64,000 bases of DNA from Bidens hawaiensis (Eukaryota; Streptophyta; Magnoliopsida; Asterales; Asteraceae): the NCBI GenBank assembly GCA_021521415.1, contig JAIQDT010001119.1, forward strand, positions 186,001-250,000, given 5' to 3'. A program made the position numbers and the translations under genes. The notes under the pieces are model-generated. The model did no database searches. It had not been told where the DNA came from and saw nothing but the letters and a program-made list of their open reading frames with translations. Each line of letters starts with the position of its first letter. Position 1 is the stretch's first letter. Positions 10,204 through 21,083 of this stretch are shown piece after piece.

Positions 10204-10353
10204 CATCATCCGATGACAATCTTATATATATAATCACAAGATAAAGATAAACCGTCATTAGACATTTGGTAAATAGAATCATTACACTCCATAAATAGAA
10301 AGTATCATCTCGTGTTAATTTTTTAAGAACAAAATATTTTGAAAATTAAATGA
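10204..10353 (+). repeat. direct repeat, right copy
   Basis: Second copy of the 9095-9252 sequence. It starts exactly at the LTR end of the Copia fragment. About 14 differences are visible over 150 bp. Confidence 0.85.
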
Positions 10354-10492
10354 ATGGATGCTGCTAAACGTACCTCTTGCTCATCCATTTTTACTAAATA
10401 TACATTCTACCTCAAGTTTTAGATTAATACGATTTAGACCTTTTTGTGTGTCTTTTGTCATTTTGTTATCTTTTATTATCATTATTAATTTT

Positions 10493-11419
10493 AGGCATTT
10501 TTACATATATACCCTTATTAAGATGCATTATTACATATTTATCCAACATTCAAAACTAAATTACATATTTCCCTGACTCATAACAAAATACCTAATTACC
10601 ATTTTAACTCCTATCAAATTAAATAACCCTTTTGTTTCATTCCAAAAAGTTTTCCTCCATCTATTCTTTCCACCTGCCGTGCCTAACCAGCTCTGACGCC
10701 GGCGATGGGCCTTAATCTGCGACATTGTTCCACCTACAAATCAAAATTTGGGACGGTGGAATAAGACGATGGTGGTTGAGAACGGCCAATAGAAGATTAG
10801 GCTACGGTTTCGGGTATGGAGGTAGCTAGTAGAGGTGGTTCGCGATGGGGGTTCTGCGGCGGTGAACGACGGAGATGAAGAAGAGGGTGAATAGTGGGTG
10901 GTGAGCGATGGCGGATGTGTGTACGGTGGGGAGTGATAGACGGTGGTTGTAGTGTTAGGGTTGGGTTTGTTGGCGGTGATAGCCGACGGTGGTAATCGTT
11001 GGACGGAATGGTGAATGGTGGTGGACTGGTGGTTCAGTATCACAATTTCTTGAATTTTTTTTTCAGTTGTTAGCATGATTTGTTATAAGACATTGAAGTG
11101 TATGGGTGTATCTTGATAAAAATCATAGTTGTTATATTAATTATTATGTTATTTTAACTATAATTATTGATGTTCCATATGGATAAAGTTTGTTCAGTAA
11201 GATTTACAAGGGGAAGTTATGATTGAAAAAAATAGAGAAAGTAGGAAAATATGTGATAGATTGTATTTTTGGTAAAATAGTAATATAATAAATGTTTTTT
11301 TAATGAAATGGATAAATATGTAATATATAGTTTAGTAGGGGGAAATATGTAATTAAGGTTTAAGGGTTGGGTATATATATAATAAATGATCTTAGTAGGG
11401 GGGTAAATGTAAATGCCCT
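10493..11419. mobile_element. MULE-like non-autonomous element with long TIRs
   Basis: Both ends carry an imperfect inverted repeat of roughly 90-100 bp. The left starts AGGCATTTTTACATATATACCC; the right, reverse-complemented, starts AGGGCATTTACATTTACCCC. Both contain CTTA/CTACTAAGAT and TTACATATTTCCC. An 8-bp target duplication TTAATTTT lies at 10485-10492 and 11420-11427; a ninth base is ambiguous. Long TIRs with 8-9 bp duplications point to Mutator-like elements, hAT being the alternative. The interior (10680-11040) is markedly more GC-rich than its surroundings. No transposase is visible. Confidence 0.72.
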
Positions 11420-11427
11420 TTAATTTT

Positions 11428-12809
11428 ATAAAAGTATTTTTTTCCATTATTATTTAACAAATTTTTTTTATTTCTTTTTTTATGTATATTTAAAAGCCTT
11501 TAATAAAAATAAATTTTTTCTTACTTAGAAAAACGTTTTTTTTTCCTTTTCTAAAAACGTTGTTTTTCTTGTTTTATATAAGTGGTATTTATCCTTGGGT
11601 TTAATGATTCTCTAAAGCTTGCTTTCTCTTCTTTTTTTTTTTTTAATTTAATTTGCGAGTGTATAATTATACATTTTTACTTATTGTAGTGAGAGTTTTT
11701 AACCATGTTTATGGACGTAAAATAATGCACAATATCTCATACATTTTTACTCTTAATAGTTATTATTGCCACACTTGATTTTTGTTGACCTTTTCATCTA
11801 TTTATGTAATCTTAAAGGAGATTGGTTCTAAACAGGTCGTTTTAAAGTAACATAAGTTTACTAACTTATAAATCTATTTAAATATATCATATTTTAAAAA
11901 AACAACACGTTCAAAATGACTTCGAGTCAATTCGAGTTTCGAGTAAAACGAGTTCGTGCTAAAACTGGTCGTTTTGTATGTGATGTTTGAACAATTCACT
12001 GAATAATATATACAGCTGATTAATGTTTAAACTTATGTTAGAGTAAATGTCATATAAAGGTTACTACTAAATGTTGCATATTATGACATTGCTTATATTT
12101 TTTTTTTTTGTATATTTTAGTTATTTGTTTTTGTTAATCTATATGTAAATACTATATGAAGTAGTCTGCGTACTGGTTTACTATGGTGTTGAACTTTGAT
12201 ATGCTTTGGATGCCACCATGTTACTGTCAAAGGAATGGCCTTTGTCCAAATATTATTATTTATTTAATTGTACCTTTTTACTACCAAATAATGTAGGTTG
12301 CATACCCATTAAGAGCAGTGGAATTGGAGCCCCACTTGAAAATTATTTATATTCTTGAACGAGTTGTGTGGAGAGACATGGTAAGACCGTGGCTGCTTTT
12401 TTGTTTTGTCACATTTGATTCTGAACAGAAATACGAAGGTGCATCTTAAAAGACACAAGCTTGACAACCTAATTAGTAACATTAGCAAATACAAGCGAAA
12501 TCAAGATTCATCCATATGTTAGGCACCATCATGGAATGGTGACGGGTCATCTTCAAAAGGTATCGATTTTGTTCTTGCCAACATGAGTATGCTATTATTT
12601 GAAATGATTTTATTTACTTGCAGACCACAGTTGCAAATAATATTACTTGCCATAATTGCCTTCCTAATAACCCAACTCTGGGATTCGATGACACAGTTGA
12701 TTTCTTAGGTATTAAGCTGTTGCAATGCTGCAATATTATGGTTTTTAGCTTGTTTGACTACTTCATTGTCATATAGTTTGTTTAACAGTCAGTATCTAAT
12801 AGATGCAAA
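11428..12809. other. AT-rich sequence without recognisable gene
   Basis: Long T and A runs and no coding signature on either strand. The longest frames are about 60 codons with random composition. I recognise no element. Confidence 0.4.
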
Positions 12810-12817
12810 TTACTACC

Positions 12818-13061
12818 TAGGGATGAGCAAAATAGGTACCGGTACCGATTTGGTACCGTCGGTATCAAAGTTTTGAGTTTAGGTACCAGTACGGGACCAG
12901 GAGTGGTACCGGTATGGTACGGGACCGGTATTTCTCGAATTTTTACATACCGGTATTGAACCGAATCTTTCGGTACCAGTACCAAGAATTCGCGATTTTC
13001 GGGACCGGGATTTTCGAAATCGGGACCGGTCGGTACCGTTACGGTCCCGATATCATCCCTA
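12818..13061. mobile_element. 244-bp hAT-like MITE rich in GGTACC
   Basis: TIRs are TAGGGATGA and TCATCCCTA. The flanks TTACTACC (12810-12817) and TTACTATC (13062-13069) match at 7 of 8 bases. The body is dense in GGTACCGGTACC, GGGACCGG and CGGTACC words on both strands, giving strong self-complementarity. The size, TIR and 8-bp duplication fit a hAT-type MITE. Short frames across it have no coding support. Confidence 0.8.
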
Positions 13062-13069
13062 TTACTATC

Positions 13070-13486
13070 TATATTTATAAGCCATTTTGTGATGAAGTAT
13101 TTGTAATGTTTTGTTTTTAGAGTTCAAATTGAGTTATATAGTCTTAAGTATTTTTGTGTTGGTGTGCCTATAGCGATTATTGTTAGGTTTCTAGGATATG
13201 TAGTTGATTTTCCAATGATCACCATTATTGCAGCCTCAAAATTCCCAGTTATGATGCTAAAAGGTTCGTACAGTTTGTTTCATGATTATTTAGGCCAAAG
13301 CCCGATTTTTTTGAACGTATTTATCTGCCATTTTCAGGTTTTGCAATCATATTATTGCTTTTTGTTGTTGTTGGACTTGGAGCTTTTGCTAGGATCCATG
13401 TTGGCTGGCATCTTTTAATGATTTTATGCAACTGTGTTGCCTCTCATGTCAATATTATATTTGCTTGCTGATTTGCCTTTTAAGTA
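13070..13486. other. AT-rich sequence without recognisable gene
   Basis: A hydrophobic frame of 84 codons at 13164-13418 has no recognisable domain and looks like chance translation of T-rich DNA. Nothing else is supported. Confidence 0.35.
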
Positions 13487-13690
13487 GGGCTGTAAATGAA
13501 CCGACACGACGAGACCTTGTTCGTGTTCATTTGTTAAGCTTTATCCAATGAAAGTTCGTGTTCGTTTGTTAATGAATCGAGCTTGTTCATTTTCGTTCAT
13601 TAAGGAATTGAGGTTGTTCATGTTTGTTCGTGTCCGTTCGATAATTTTGTAAACGAACACAAATGGATACTAATGGACACAAATGAACGT
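13487..13690. mobile_element. end of a hAT-like repeat rich in GTTCGTG/TTCGTTT
   Basis: AGGGCTGTAAATGAACCGA resembles the terminal sequence of common plant hAT-like MITEs, and is followed by many GTTCGTGTTC, TTCGTTT and AACGAAC words. I cannot find the opposite terminus, so the piece is probably truncated near 13690. Confidence 0.4.
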
Positions 13691-13795
13691 AACTGGTGTA
13701 GCAACAGCAACAGGTAGCAGGAGCAGCAACAGCATTACCTCCCAAGTCTGGTATAAAGTCTGATTTTTTTTCACTTAATCGACCTTTATTTCGTT

Positions 13796-13796
<1 letters not shown>

Positions 13797-13827
<31 letters not shown>

Positions 13828-13828
13828 T
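13797..13828. repeat. (ATT)n microsatellite
   Basis: About ten perfect TAT/ATT units in a row. Confidence 0.95.
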
Positions 13829-15186
13829 CGATTATTTTTAAAACTTTATGTTAACGTCTTATATTTTTGTTAATTATAGATTGTATCTATCAGACAGTTA
13901 GATAACTTATTGTTGAAGCTATGACATTAAGAATTGCAAATCGTGTGAAATTAATCTGTTATTGTGCTGTAAAAGAACATAGGTTATTGGTTTATGAGTA
14001 TATGGCTTTAGTTTCTAAAAACAGATGCATACTGAATATATTATACTAAAGTGTATGTGTTATATATATAGTTTTTATGATTTAAAAGCTATGACAGCTG
14101 GTGCAGGTATGAATAATCAGGAAACTGTTTTATATGCAAGGGCACTTTTGTAATTCTGTCAATACATTATGGTATCGTTAGCAGTAAAATGTTCACATTC
14201 TCCTTTTTGCAGGCAGGAAGTGTTGCTTTTGGACAATAAGATTGCATGTAATGAGGCTATAGTTGTTGAGTGAGGCCAGGGGATACAAGAAATTCAAAAT
14301 CAAATTGGTGAGGTAAATAATGTTTTCAAAGATCTTGCAGTTTTGGTTTACGAGCAGGAATAGTGAGATTTGTTTTTTTTTATTTAGGCAGATTGATTGA
14401 TTTGTAAGGTTTCTGAATTGATTATTTTTGGGCTGAGGTAGGTTACTTAACGGGTCAAATTATATTCCTCCGAGTAAATCAAGAAAACTGAACAAACACG
14501 CGAAACTCATTTTGAAAATGGGGTGAGTGAAGCTCTTTCTTCCTGAACTGTTTGAAAGCGAAACGAGGCTGAAACAAACGCATCGTTGATTCCAACTGAA
14601 AGCGAAACGACTCCGAAACCATAAAATCTAAACCCAGCCGGAACCTATTAAAATTGGATTTGGTCTACTGCACTATTTGGAAGACTTTGGAAGATTTCAC
14701 TTTTCTGCCCTCGTCTATGTTTGGGTTTGTTTTGGCTCATGTTCATGAGTTCATCTATTTGTTTAGTTGGATGTACTCATCAGTTGTAAACAAATGGTGT
14801 TTGACATTGAAATATTATTTGTTGGTCACATTACCTTTTTAACTTATTACATTCAAAACACGCATGATTCATGTAAAATTATATTGAATACCTTTTTTTT
14901 GTAACTGAAATGTATTAAATTATCTTGTCTTTCAACATAATTTAATTATATTTATACTTTTTAAAAGAAATTTCATTGCTTGAAAGTTTAATTTAGTTTT
15001 TCTTTGAATATCAATAGGTTTGTTATTTAACATGGTCCGGTTTGGTTATGCCACACATCAAACCTAACCCAAATTTGATCAAATATATTATATGATTGCC
15101 CCCCCCCCCCCAATATGGTTCCGTTTCTTTAATGCTTATGCTTTATTTAATCAACGTATCGATGTCGCTATATTTTAACGAAATTA
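13829..15186. other. AT-rich body, probably of an older Helitron
   Basis: No ORF has coding character. The segment leads into a Helitron 3' terminus at 15220, so part of it should belong to that Helitron, but I cannot find the 5' TC end. A run of 12 C is at about 15098-15110. Confidence 0.35.
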
Positions 15187-15220
15187 ATACTCCCGCCGCA
15201 TCGCGCGGGTTTCCCACTAG
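15187..15220 (+). mobile_element. Helitron 3' terminus (first Helitron)
   Basis: A GC-rich hairpin, CCCGC (15192-15196) pairing with GCGGG (15205-15209) around CGCATCGC, lies 11 bases before CTAG at 15217-15220. A short hairpin followed by CTRR is the diagnostic 3' end of Helitrons. The terminus is nearly identical to the one at 19883-19911. Confidence 0.8.
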
Positions 15221-15241
15221 TCTACTACTATATATAATGGA

Positions 15242-18200
15242 GATAAGAGAGAGAAAGTGGATATGTTGAAATTTAAGAGCTGTACAGTTGTTTTAGCATG
15301 TGCTACAAATCATACAGCTTATAAATTGTTTAAATTCAAATTTAGAGATGGAACTAATTTGAACCGCCTATTTCTGTCGTCTTCTTACTCTCGAAACCCA
15401 CGGAATAATCCAATTCATATAATCTGGATCTAGGTCAAAATTCAAATTTCCCCATCTCCTGCTCATTCGAAGCCTCTCTCTCTCTCATCAAATCATCGCA
15501 TCCATCACCCTCTGACGCCATGAGTAGCCACACAACACTGGTTGTGGAACCTCATTGCCCTGACCAGTAGACCTAACATAACCCAACATAAGCCCATTCG
15601 AGAATGGAATTGCGATTATCGCCGTCACCGACCATGCTCACTCGAGTCGTTCGTTAAATGCACGAACCAGATTGTGTGTTTCCTAGCTTCTAATTTAAGG
15701 TAACAATATTTTTTAACTTTAAATTTAGGGGTGAGTCATTTTTTGGGAAAATATTTGGCTGTTTGTTTGTTTTATTTCTTTTTTTAGGTATTTAGCAAAG
15801 AAGATGGTGACTGGGTTGTAGTTTCTTGAAGGAACTGTAAATTGGTTCTTTGTTCTTGTTGAACTGAAGTTATAAAATCAACTTCATGTATCTGAGACAA
15901 GAATTAACTTACCGTGGAATGAAGTAAGGAAGAAGTGAGAAATAATGTAATGTATATAGAAAATTACACAGTTTTTTGCATGAGTAATATATAATTTGCT
16001 AATTTGACATTTTTTTAAGATTGTGTCTTCATAGTCTGCTATGGTTATCAGTCGGCCAAAGGATGAACCGTTCACGGAAAGCTTCTATTTATTTGCAGCC
16101 AACCAGTCTCGACGAACCAGGTATCGAACCGTTTGTTTGTTCATCTATGTTTAATCTTACAAATGATGGAAACACAAGCAACTGAATGAAAAAGTTTTTT
16201 TTTTTTTTTTGTTTGTGTTCGTTCACTATAAAAAAGAACGTGTGTGTTAGTTCATACTTTGCTTGTGGGTGTGAGTAGGTTGTAAGTTATATCTTATCGG
16301 ATTTTGGGTTGCTTTGAATTGAGTTCAACCGTTTTTTATTTAATGTGGTTCATATTTAGAACAGGTTCGTTCGGGTTATTTTATCTACAATGGGTCAAAT
16401 TATGGTAGTCAGTAAACATTCATTGTGTTTCTTATTTGAACGTAAACGATTACCGAAACAAACTCAGAACAACCCGATTCGAACTTCTTTAGCGAAACGG
16501 ACGCAAAACAACTCAATTCAAGGAAAACCGAACTGAAGCCACCTAAAATACTTGTCAGTTGTCACATTTAAATTATTTTTTTTAAGTGGTTATATGCAGT
16601 GACACAATTATCAACATAAAATTAGTTTTCCTAAATGTATATATAAACAATGTACCACTTATTTACACATATTTTTCTTATATCTAACGAATTTGTAAAC
16701 ATAAATGGACTTCAAGTGTCAATCAAAGTTAACTGTTGATCATCCTTTATGTAACTACTGAACCTGTTCCATATTTTGTCAGTTCACATATGTTTGTTTG
16801 TTGTTACCACAACCAGAGTAGTTTTGATTTTTGATGATTTTCTTTAAGGCCTATTAGCACTAAACCGTAAATGTTTTTGTTTGTGCTACTAGATAAATGT
16901 GTTCAAGGGGCAGTTTGGGCAAGTCTACGGGCTGTTAATAAAGAATTTCGAATAATTATCTGGTTAGTTATCTTTTTTTTTTTGTCAAAGAGTAATTTTA
17001 TTTGAAGGTTATTGACTGTTAGACCAGTTGACCTCTTGTAAGTCAAACTGCATACGAATCCGTTTCACTCTCAAGACTGTTGACTATTTGACCTCTTATA
17101 AATCTTTAATTTGAAGGTTTTTAACTGTTTGATTAGGTGATCAAGTACGAGTCGGATATACTAATATGAGTCATTTCGGGAATGTTTAAACAGGTAACGG
17201 GTTGTGTGTTCATTTCACTTTGGGTTGTACACAAGGGGTATTTCTATTAATCTGCAAACAAAAAGGAATCCATTTTAAATCAACTTGACCCCCCCCCTCT
17301 TGACTGGTCAACCGAACTAACCTCAAGTTTTGTTATTTCAATAAAATTCTTATTTGTTACAAATTAATTAAGATTTTATGCATTATATAGATACAACGTG
17401 TGTACGACGCCATGAAAGTATATATTTTTATAACCGAAGTCCTCACAATAGGTGCAATAGAGGACTAATGTGTCATTTGTTCTTCATCCACTTTGAATTT
17501 GCAACCACATTTTTCTCCTTTTATAGTTGCTCAATTTATAATTTTCATAAGTATACAGATAAAGATGGTTGACAAAAATTATATTCAGCAGAACTAATTT
17601 ATTTTTATAATAATTAAATCCATAAAAATTACACTATCCTAAAACGAACCAAATTGACCTTCGGTAAAAAGTGACCCGTTTTGACCAGAAGTCGTCTTGA
17701 CCGAACATGTTCCGACCCATAACCAAATTGACCTTTTCTTAAAGTGTTAAAATGGCCCATTGTGACCCAAAAGGAATTGAGGTCTGTTAAAATGGTTTAA
17801 GAAGCTTCGGTCCGCAATTAAAATGAGGGCTTTCAATCAATTATGTTATAATCTATAATAAAAAGGTTTTATACCGCCCATTGATAATAACCTGACTTAA
17901 AAGGTGAATGCTGCTGTAAGAGGTTTGATTACTTATAAAGAGATACATAATGATTCATAGTTGTCTAACCAAAATGACTAAGGATATCCTTCATGAAAGC
18001 ATTCACCAAATATGTGTGTATTTGCGGTAAGTACTATATTGCATTATGGTTGAATTGAGTAAATCATGTATCTTATTGTGTTCTCTATTAGGTTGATGTG
18101 GGATAATGAATGATGACACAATTTCATATTAAAATAATACAAGGGGTATTGTTTTCATGTTTTTTATGTTTTGAGGGGATGGAGTTAAATCATAATATAA

Positions 18201-18349
18201 TCATTTGTTATCTATAGCCCTGCTTGCGGTGCGCACATATGATGTATATATGTGTGAACCCTCGGGTGGGCAAAAGTGAAATTGCACTAATTTTGACGTT
18301 ATTTTACTAATCTCGTGAAAATAACGTTTAAAGTGACGGACGGTTAATC
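15242..18349. other. Helitron interior without recognisable genes
   Basis: Scanned on both strands; frames are short and broken. A CT-rich run with CTCTCTCTCTC lies near 15473-15487. C-rich runs occur at 17287-17297. The 17630-17830 stretch repeats CCAAATTGACC twice. No domain is supported. Confidence 0.4.
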
Positions 18350-18611
18350 AGGCATCATGTAGTGGCGTTGATAGCTGAAAGATAAGGGTACATGCACCGA
18401 TCAGCCGGTGTCCCGATGATTGAGTGCTATGTGCCTTATGTCCAAGGCTTGATGCAAAACTACTATCGAGCCGGGGGTCTCACCGGAAGCAGCCTCTCTA
18501 TCCCTATGGGGTAGAGGTAAGGCTGCCTACATCTTACCCTCCTCAGACCCTATCATAGCTTTGCTATTGGTGGGATATACTGAGTACGATGATGATGATG
18601 ATGATGATGAT
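18350..18611 (+). mobile_element. SINE (eudicot tRNA-derived type) with (GAT)n tail
   Basis: The core GAGCCGGGGGTCTCACCGGAAGCAGCCTCT followed by TACATCTTACCCTCCTCAGACCC and TGGTGGGATATACTGAGTA is the widely conserved 3' body of a eudicot SINE family, in the version I remember from Asteraceae. The tail is (GAT)8. The 5' end is uncertain and may lie between 18240 and 18400; I cannot place A and B boxes confidently. It sits inside the Helitron. Confidence 0.7.
18588..18611 (+). repeat. (GAT)n tail of SINE
   Basis: Eight GAT units. A short frame here would translate to poly-Asp but is only the SINE tail. Confidence 0.9.
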
Positions 18612-19315
18612 AATCATTTGTTATCTGTGTTTAATGAAGGTACCATGCATTTGATGGATCATGAAAAAGTGAATGAAGGTCTCTTGAAGTTAATGGAAAC
18701 TGAAGGTCTTGGTGTGCAACTCAATTATTACGGGCTTTTTGTTTCGATAAATTTATAGACTTTAAAAAGTAAATTTATCATTATCATTCATTAACAGAAT
18801 ATATGTTGTTTTAGATCATTTTTGAATTATGGTTTTGGATCATGCTTGATAATATTGATGTGTAATTTGATGCCGGTCTTGTAATTCTTGGTGGTCTTGT
18901 ACTTTTTAAGTTTGGTCGCATACTCAAATTTGCCAAACTGTTTTAAGTGTCTTTCAAATAATAGGGTATAAATGTATAGCATATGTATTTTATTTTTAAT
19001 CATTGATTAAAAAACAAATCAAAACGATAATTGTTATTATAATATTTTAAGTACTCCTACACCTTTTGAATTGTATTTGTCTTAAATTCTTAAGGATTGT
19101 AATTCTAGATCTTTGGTAGTTGTTCCTAAATTATTGAGTAATGAATTGTATTTGGAAACCGTACTAAATTTAATATCATATATCTTTTTAACATCTATAG
19201 ACTATTATGGTTTAGTTTATTTATTTATGCTAAATATATAAAATTGTTGGTTTTGATAAAAAAAACGTGTAAGAGACTAAACATTGTTCTTCTTAATGCC
19301 CAAAATGGCTCCAAC
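18612..19315. other. Helitron interior, AT-rich
   Basis: No recognisable gene or repeat between the SINE and the hAT-like element. Confidence 0.4.
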
Positions 19316-19323
19316 CTGCATAC

Positions 19324-19716
19324 CAGGCCGGCCCAAGGGTGAGGCAGGGTAGTCGACGGCCACAGGCCCGACACCCCGCTAGGTCCGAAATTTTTTTTTT
19401 TTAATTTTTTTTATATATTTTTATGAAAAAAAGTATGTATAATCAATGTTTCTACACAATTACACAAACACTAGCTTGGTCTAGTGGCAAAGAGGTATGA
19501 CATCTAACCTAGAGGTTGTAGTAGGTTCAAGTCATAGTTGAGACATTATTAAATTTATTTTTATACAAAAGTTTTTTACACAACTCAAATCATAACCAAA
19601 TAAGTCCACTTAAAATTAAATTGTTTAAACTCAACAAAATGTTTCTTTTACTTAAGGCCCAAAAAAAATTTCGCCTTTGGCCCAAAAATTTTTTCGTCTT
19701 CTCGGAGCCGGCCCTG
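19324..19716. mobile_element. 393-bp hAT-like element with perfect 8-bp duplication
   Basis: The flanks CTGCATAC at 19316-19323 and 19717-19724 are identical. The termini CAGGCCGGCCC (left) and GCCGGCCCTG (right) form an inverted repeat CAGG(G)CCGGC with one base missing on the left. Subterminal words GGCCC and TTCGCC pair across the element. The interior holds a tRNA-like segment with pol III boxes. The size, TIR and 8-bp duplication fit a non-autonomous hAT. Confidence 0.85.
19477..19533 (+). promoter_or_regulatory. tRNA-like pol III A and B boxes inside hAT-like element
   Basis: TGGTCTAGTGG at 19477-19487 matches the A box and GGTTCAAGTC at 19524-19533 matches the B box, with spacing as in tRNA genes and tRNA-derived SINEs. 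No cloverleaf closes around them, so this is a SINE-type head, not a tRNA gene. Confidence 0.6.
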
Positions 19717-19911
19717 CTGCATACGTAGCAATTAAAGAGGAGACACAAGATAGTCTCAAGGTACATGTAAACCACACTGATGCTATAAATAAAAAAAAAA
19801 CTAGCAGACATACCATACAACATATCACAGGATGATCGAAAAAAACTAACGAGAAATGACCGCTACCTTGCAAATTGTTCCGCCCGCCGCATCGTGCGGG
19901 TTTTCTACTAG

Positions 19912-19934
19912 TATATATATATATATATATATAT
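19912..19934. repeat. (TA)n microsatellite next to Helitron end
   Basis: Perfect TA repeat directly after the CTAG terminus. Helitrons favour AT-rich targets. Confidence 0.9.
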
Positions 19935-20128
19935 CGTTTCTTCTTTATTTAGAAACATTTTATAATATTTATCTATACCTTCTTCTTATCTTCTTAATAA
20001 TCTTCTTTCACTTATTATTTCCTCAAGGTATAGACTATACCCTTAACTGGGGTTTAAACCATACATAATAATAAAATAATAGAGAAGTATCCTTACATTG
20101 TATGGCTTGATTTCTAGAAATGCCTAGT

Positions 20129-21059
20129 TGATGTGTTGTAAAACACTCGTTTTCCGCACCATTTGGTCATCTTTTTATTACTTATTTATATAATAAATAA
20201 TGTTTTTAACTCGTTTTAACTTGATCTTACAAAGTTTATTATTTTGTGTAGGTGACGAGTTTTAAAAGAGAAATAGACAGAGTTTTTGCAAGACTTAAAG
20301 GGCTTTTTGATCATATCTTGAAGAACCAAGTTGAAGCCCGACCCAAGCCCACTAGTAAAAACCCTTGCATGTTATTATATATCATAACTTATAAAAAAAG
20401 AAAAAACCCTAGAATAATAATAGAGAGTGCACGGCAGTAGGTTTTAAGGAGAATAATAACTTCCAACAATATTGGAAGCTTGGTCAAGAATTGAAGGCTA
20501 GAACTTATTGTCTCGTTTAAGGAGACAAGACAATTTAATTTCTTGTAAAGAATAGTGGTCGGCTGGTTATGTAGCATCAAAAGAAAAAAAAACAAACCTA
20601 AGCTCCTAGGTAGAAGTTGTGATCGAGAGGTAATCTAGCGTACTTTAATAAGTCTTAGTTAATTATTTTAAGATCCCGATGTCGTGTGATTAGTTAATTC
20701 CGTTAGCCGTTGAACCGTCAATAGGATTCTTGCCTAGGTAGTCGTTTCTCCACATTTGTAAAACCTCGTTTAGTGCCGTTAAGTTTTCTTGTTAGTTTTG
20801 TTAAGTTAAGTAAGTTAGTTAAATTATTTAGAATAAAAATTAAAATAAAATCAATTAAATATTATTAGGTAGGACTTGGATTAGGGTTTTTAATCTGAGC
20901 CGTTCTCACGTGTCTTCAAGTTCGATATCCGGACTTTCCTTATCTTTGCTATACGCGATCGGTACACTTGCCGTTTGTGTGAACTAGGATAGATTGTTTG
21001 GTTTTTAAAGCTTAGTTGCGATTCGTGTTTTATTTATATATATATAATTTCGCAAATCA
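20129..21059 (+). repeat. 5' LTR of Athila element, internally deleted
   Basis: 931 bp against 1,762 bp for the 3' LTR. The two align from TGATGT to GTTGTGATCG, then the 5' copy jumps to AGAGGTAATCTAGCG and aligns again to the end. About 830 bp is missing. Confidence 0.9.
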
Positions 21060-21065
21060 AGTTTT

Positions 21066-21083
21066 TGACGCCGTTGCCGGGGA
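21066..21083 (+). other. primer binding site (Athila, tRNA-Asp type)
   Basis: TGACGCCGTTGCCGGGGA lies six bases after the LTR. Athila elements characteristically use TGGCGCCGTTGCCGGGG, complementary to a tRNA-Asp 3' end; here one G is an A. Confidence 0.8.

Larger units (their letters stand above)
15221..19911 (+). mobile_element. non-autonomous Helitron, 4.69 kb
   Basis: It starts TCTACTACTATATATAATGG directly after the CTAG of the preceding Helitron. It ends with hairpin CCCGC (19883-19887)/GCGGG (19896-19900) and CTAG at 19908-19911, followed by T. The TC...CTAG ends fit Helitrons. There are no TIRs or duplication, as expected. No Rep/helicase ORF is present, so it is non-autonomous. It hosts a SINE and a hAT-like element. 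The GC-richer stretch 15360-15700 might be captured host sequence, but I recognise no exon. Confidence 0.68.

Noticed and set aside
10741..11076. Minus-strand Ser/Thr/Pro-rich frame in the MULE-like element
   Set aside because: Low-complexity translation of GGTGG-rich DNA; could be captured sequence but gives no recognisable protein.
18561..18758. Short frame with eight Asp in a row
   Set aside because: Translation of the SINE (GAT)n tail.
19465..19540. Possible tRNA gene
   Set aside because: A and B boxes are present, but no acceptor stem or anticodon arm closes; it is a SINE-like head.
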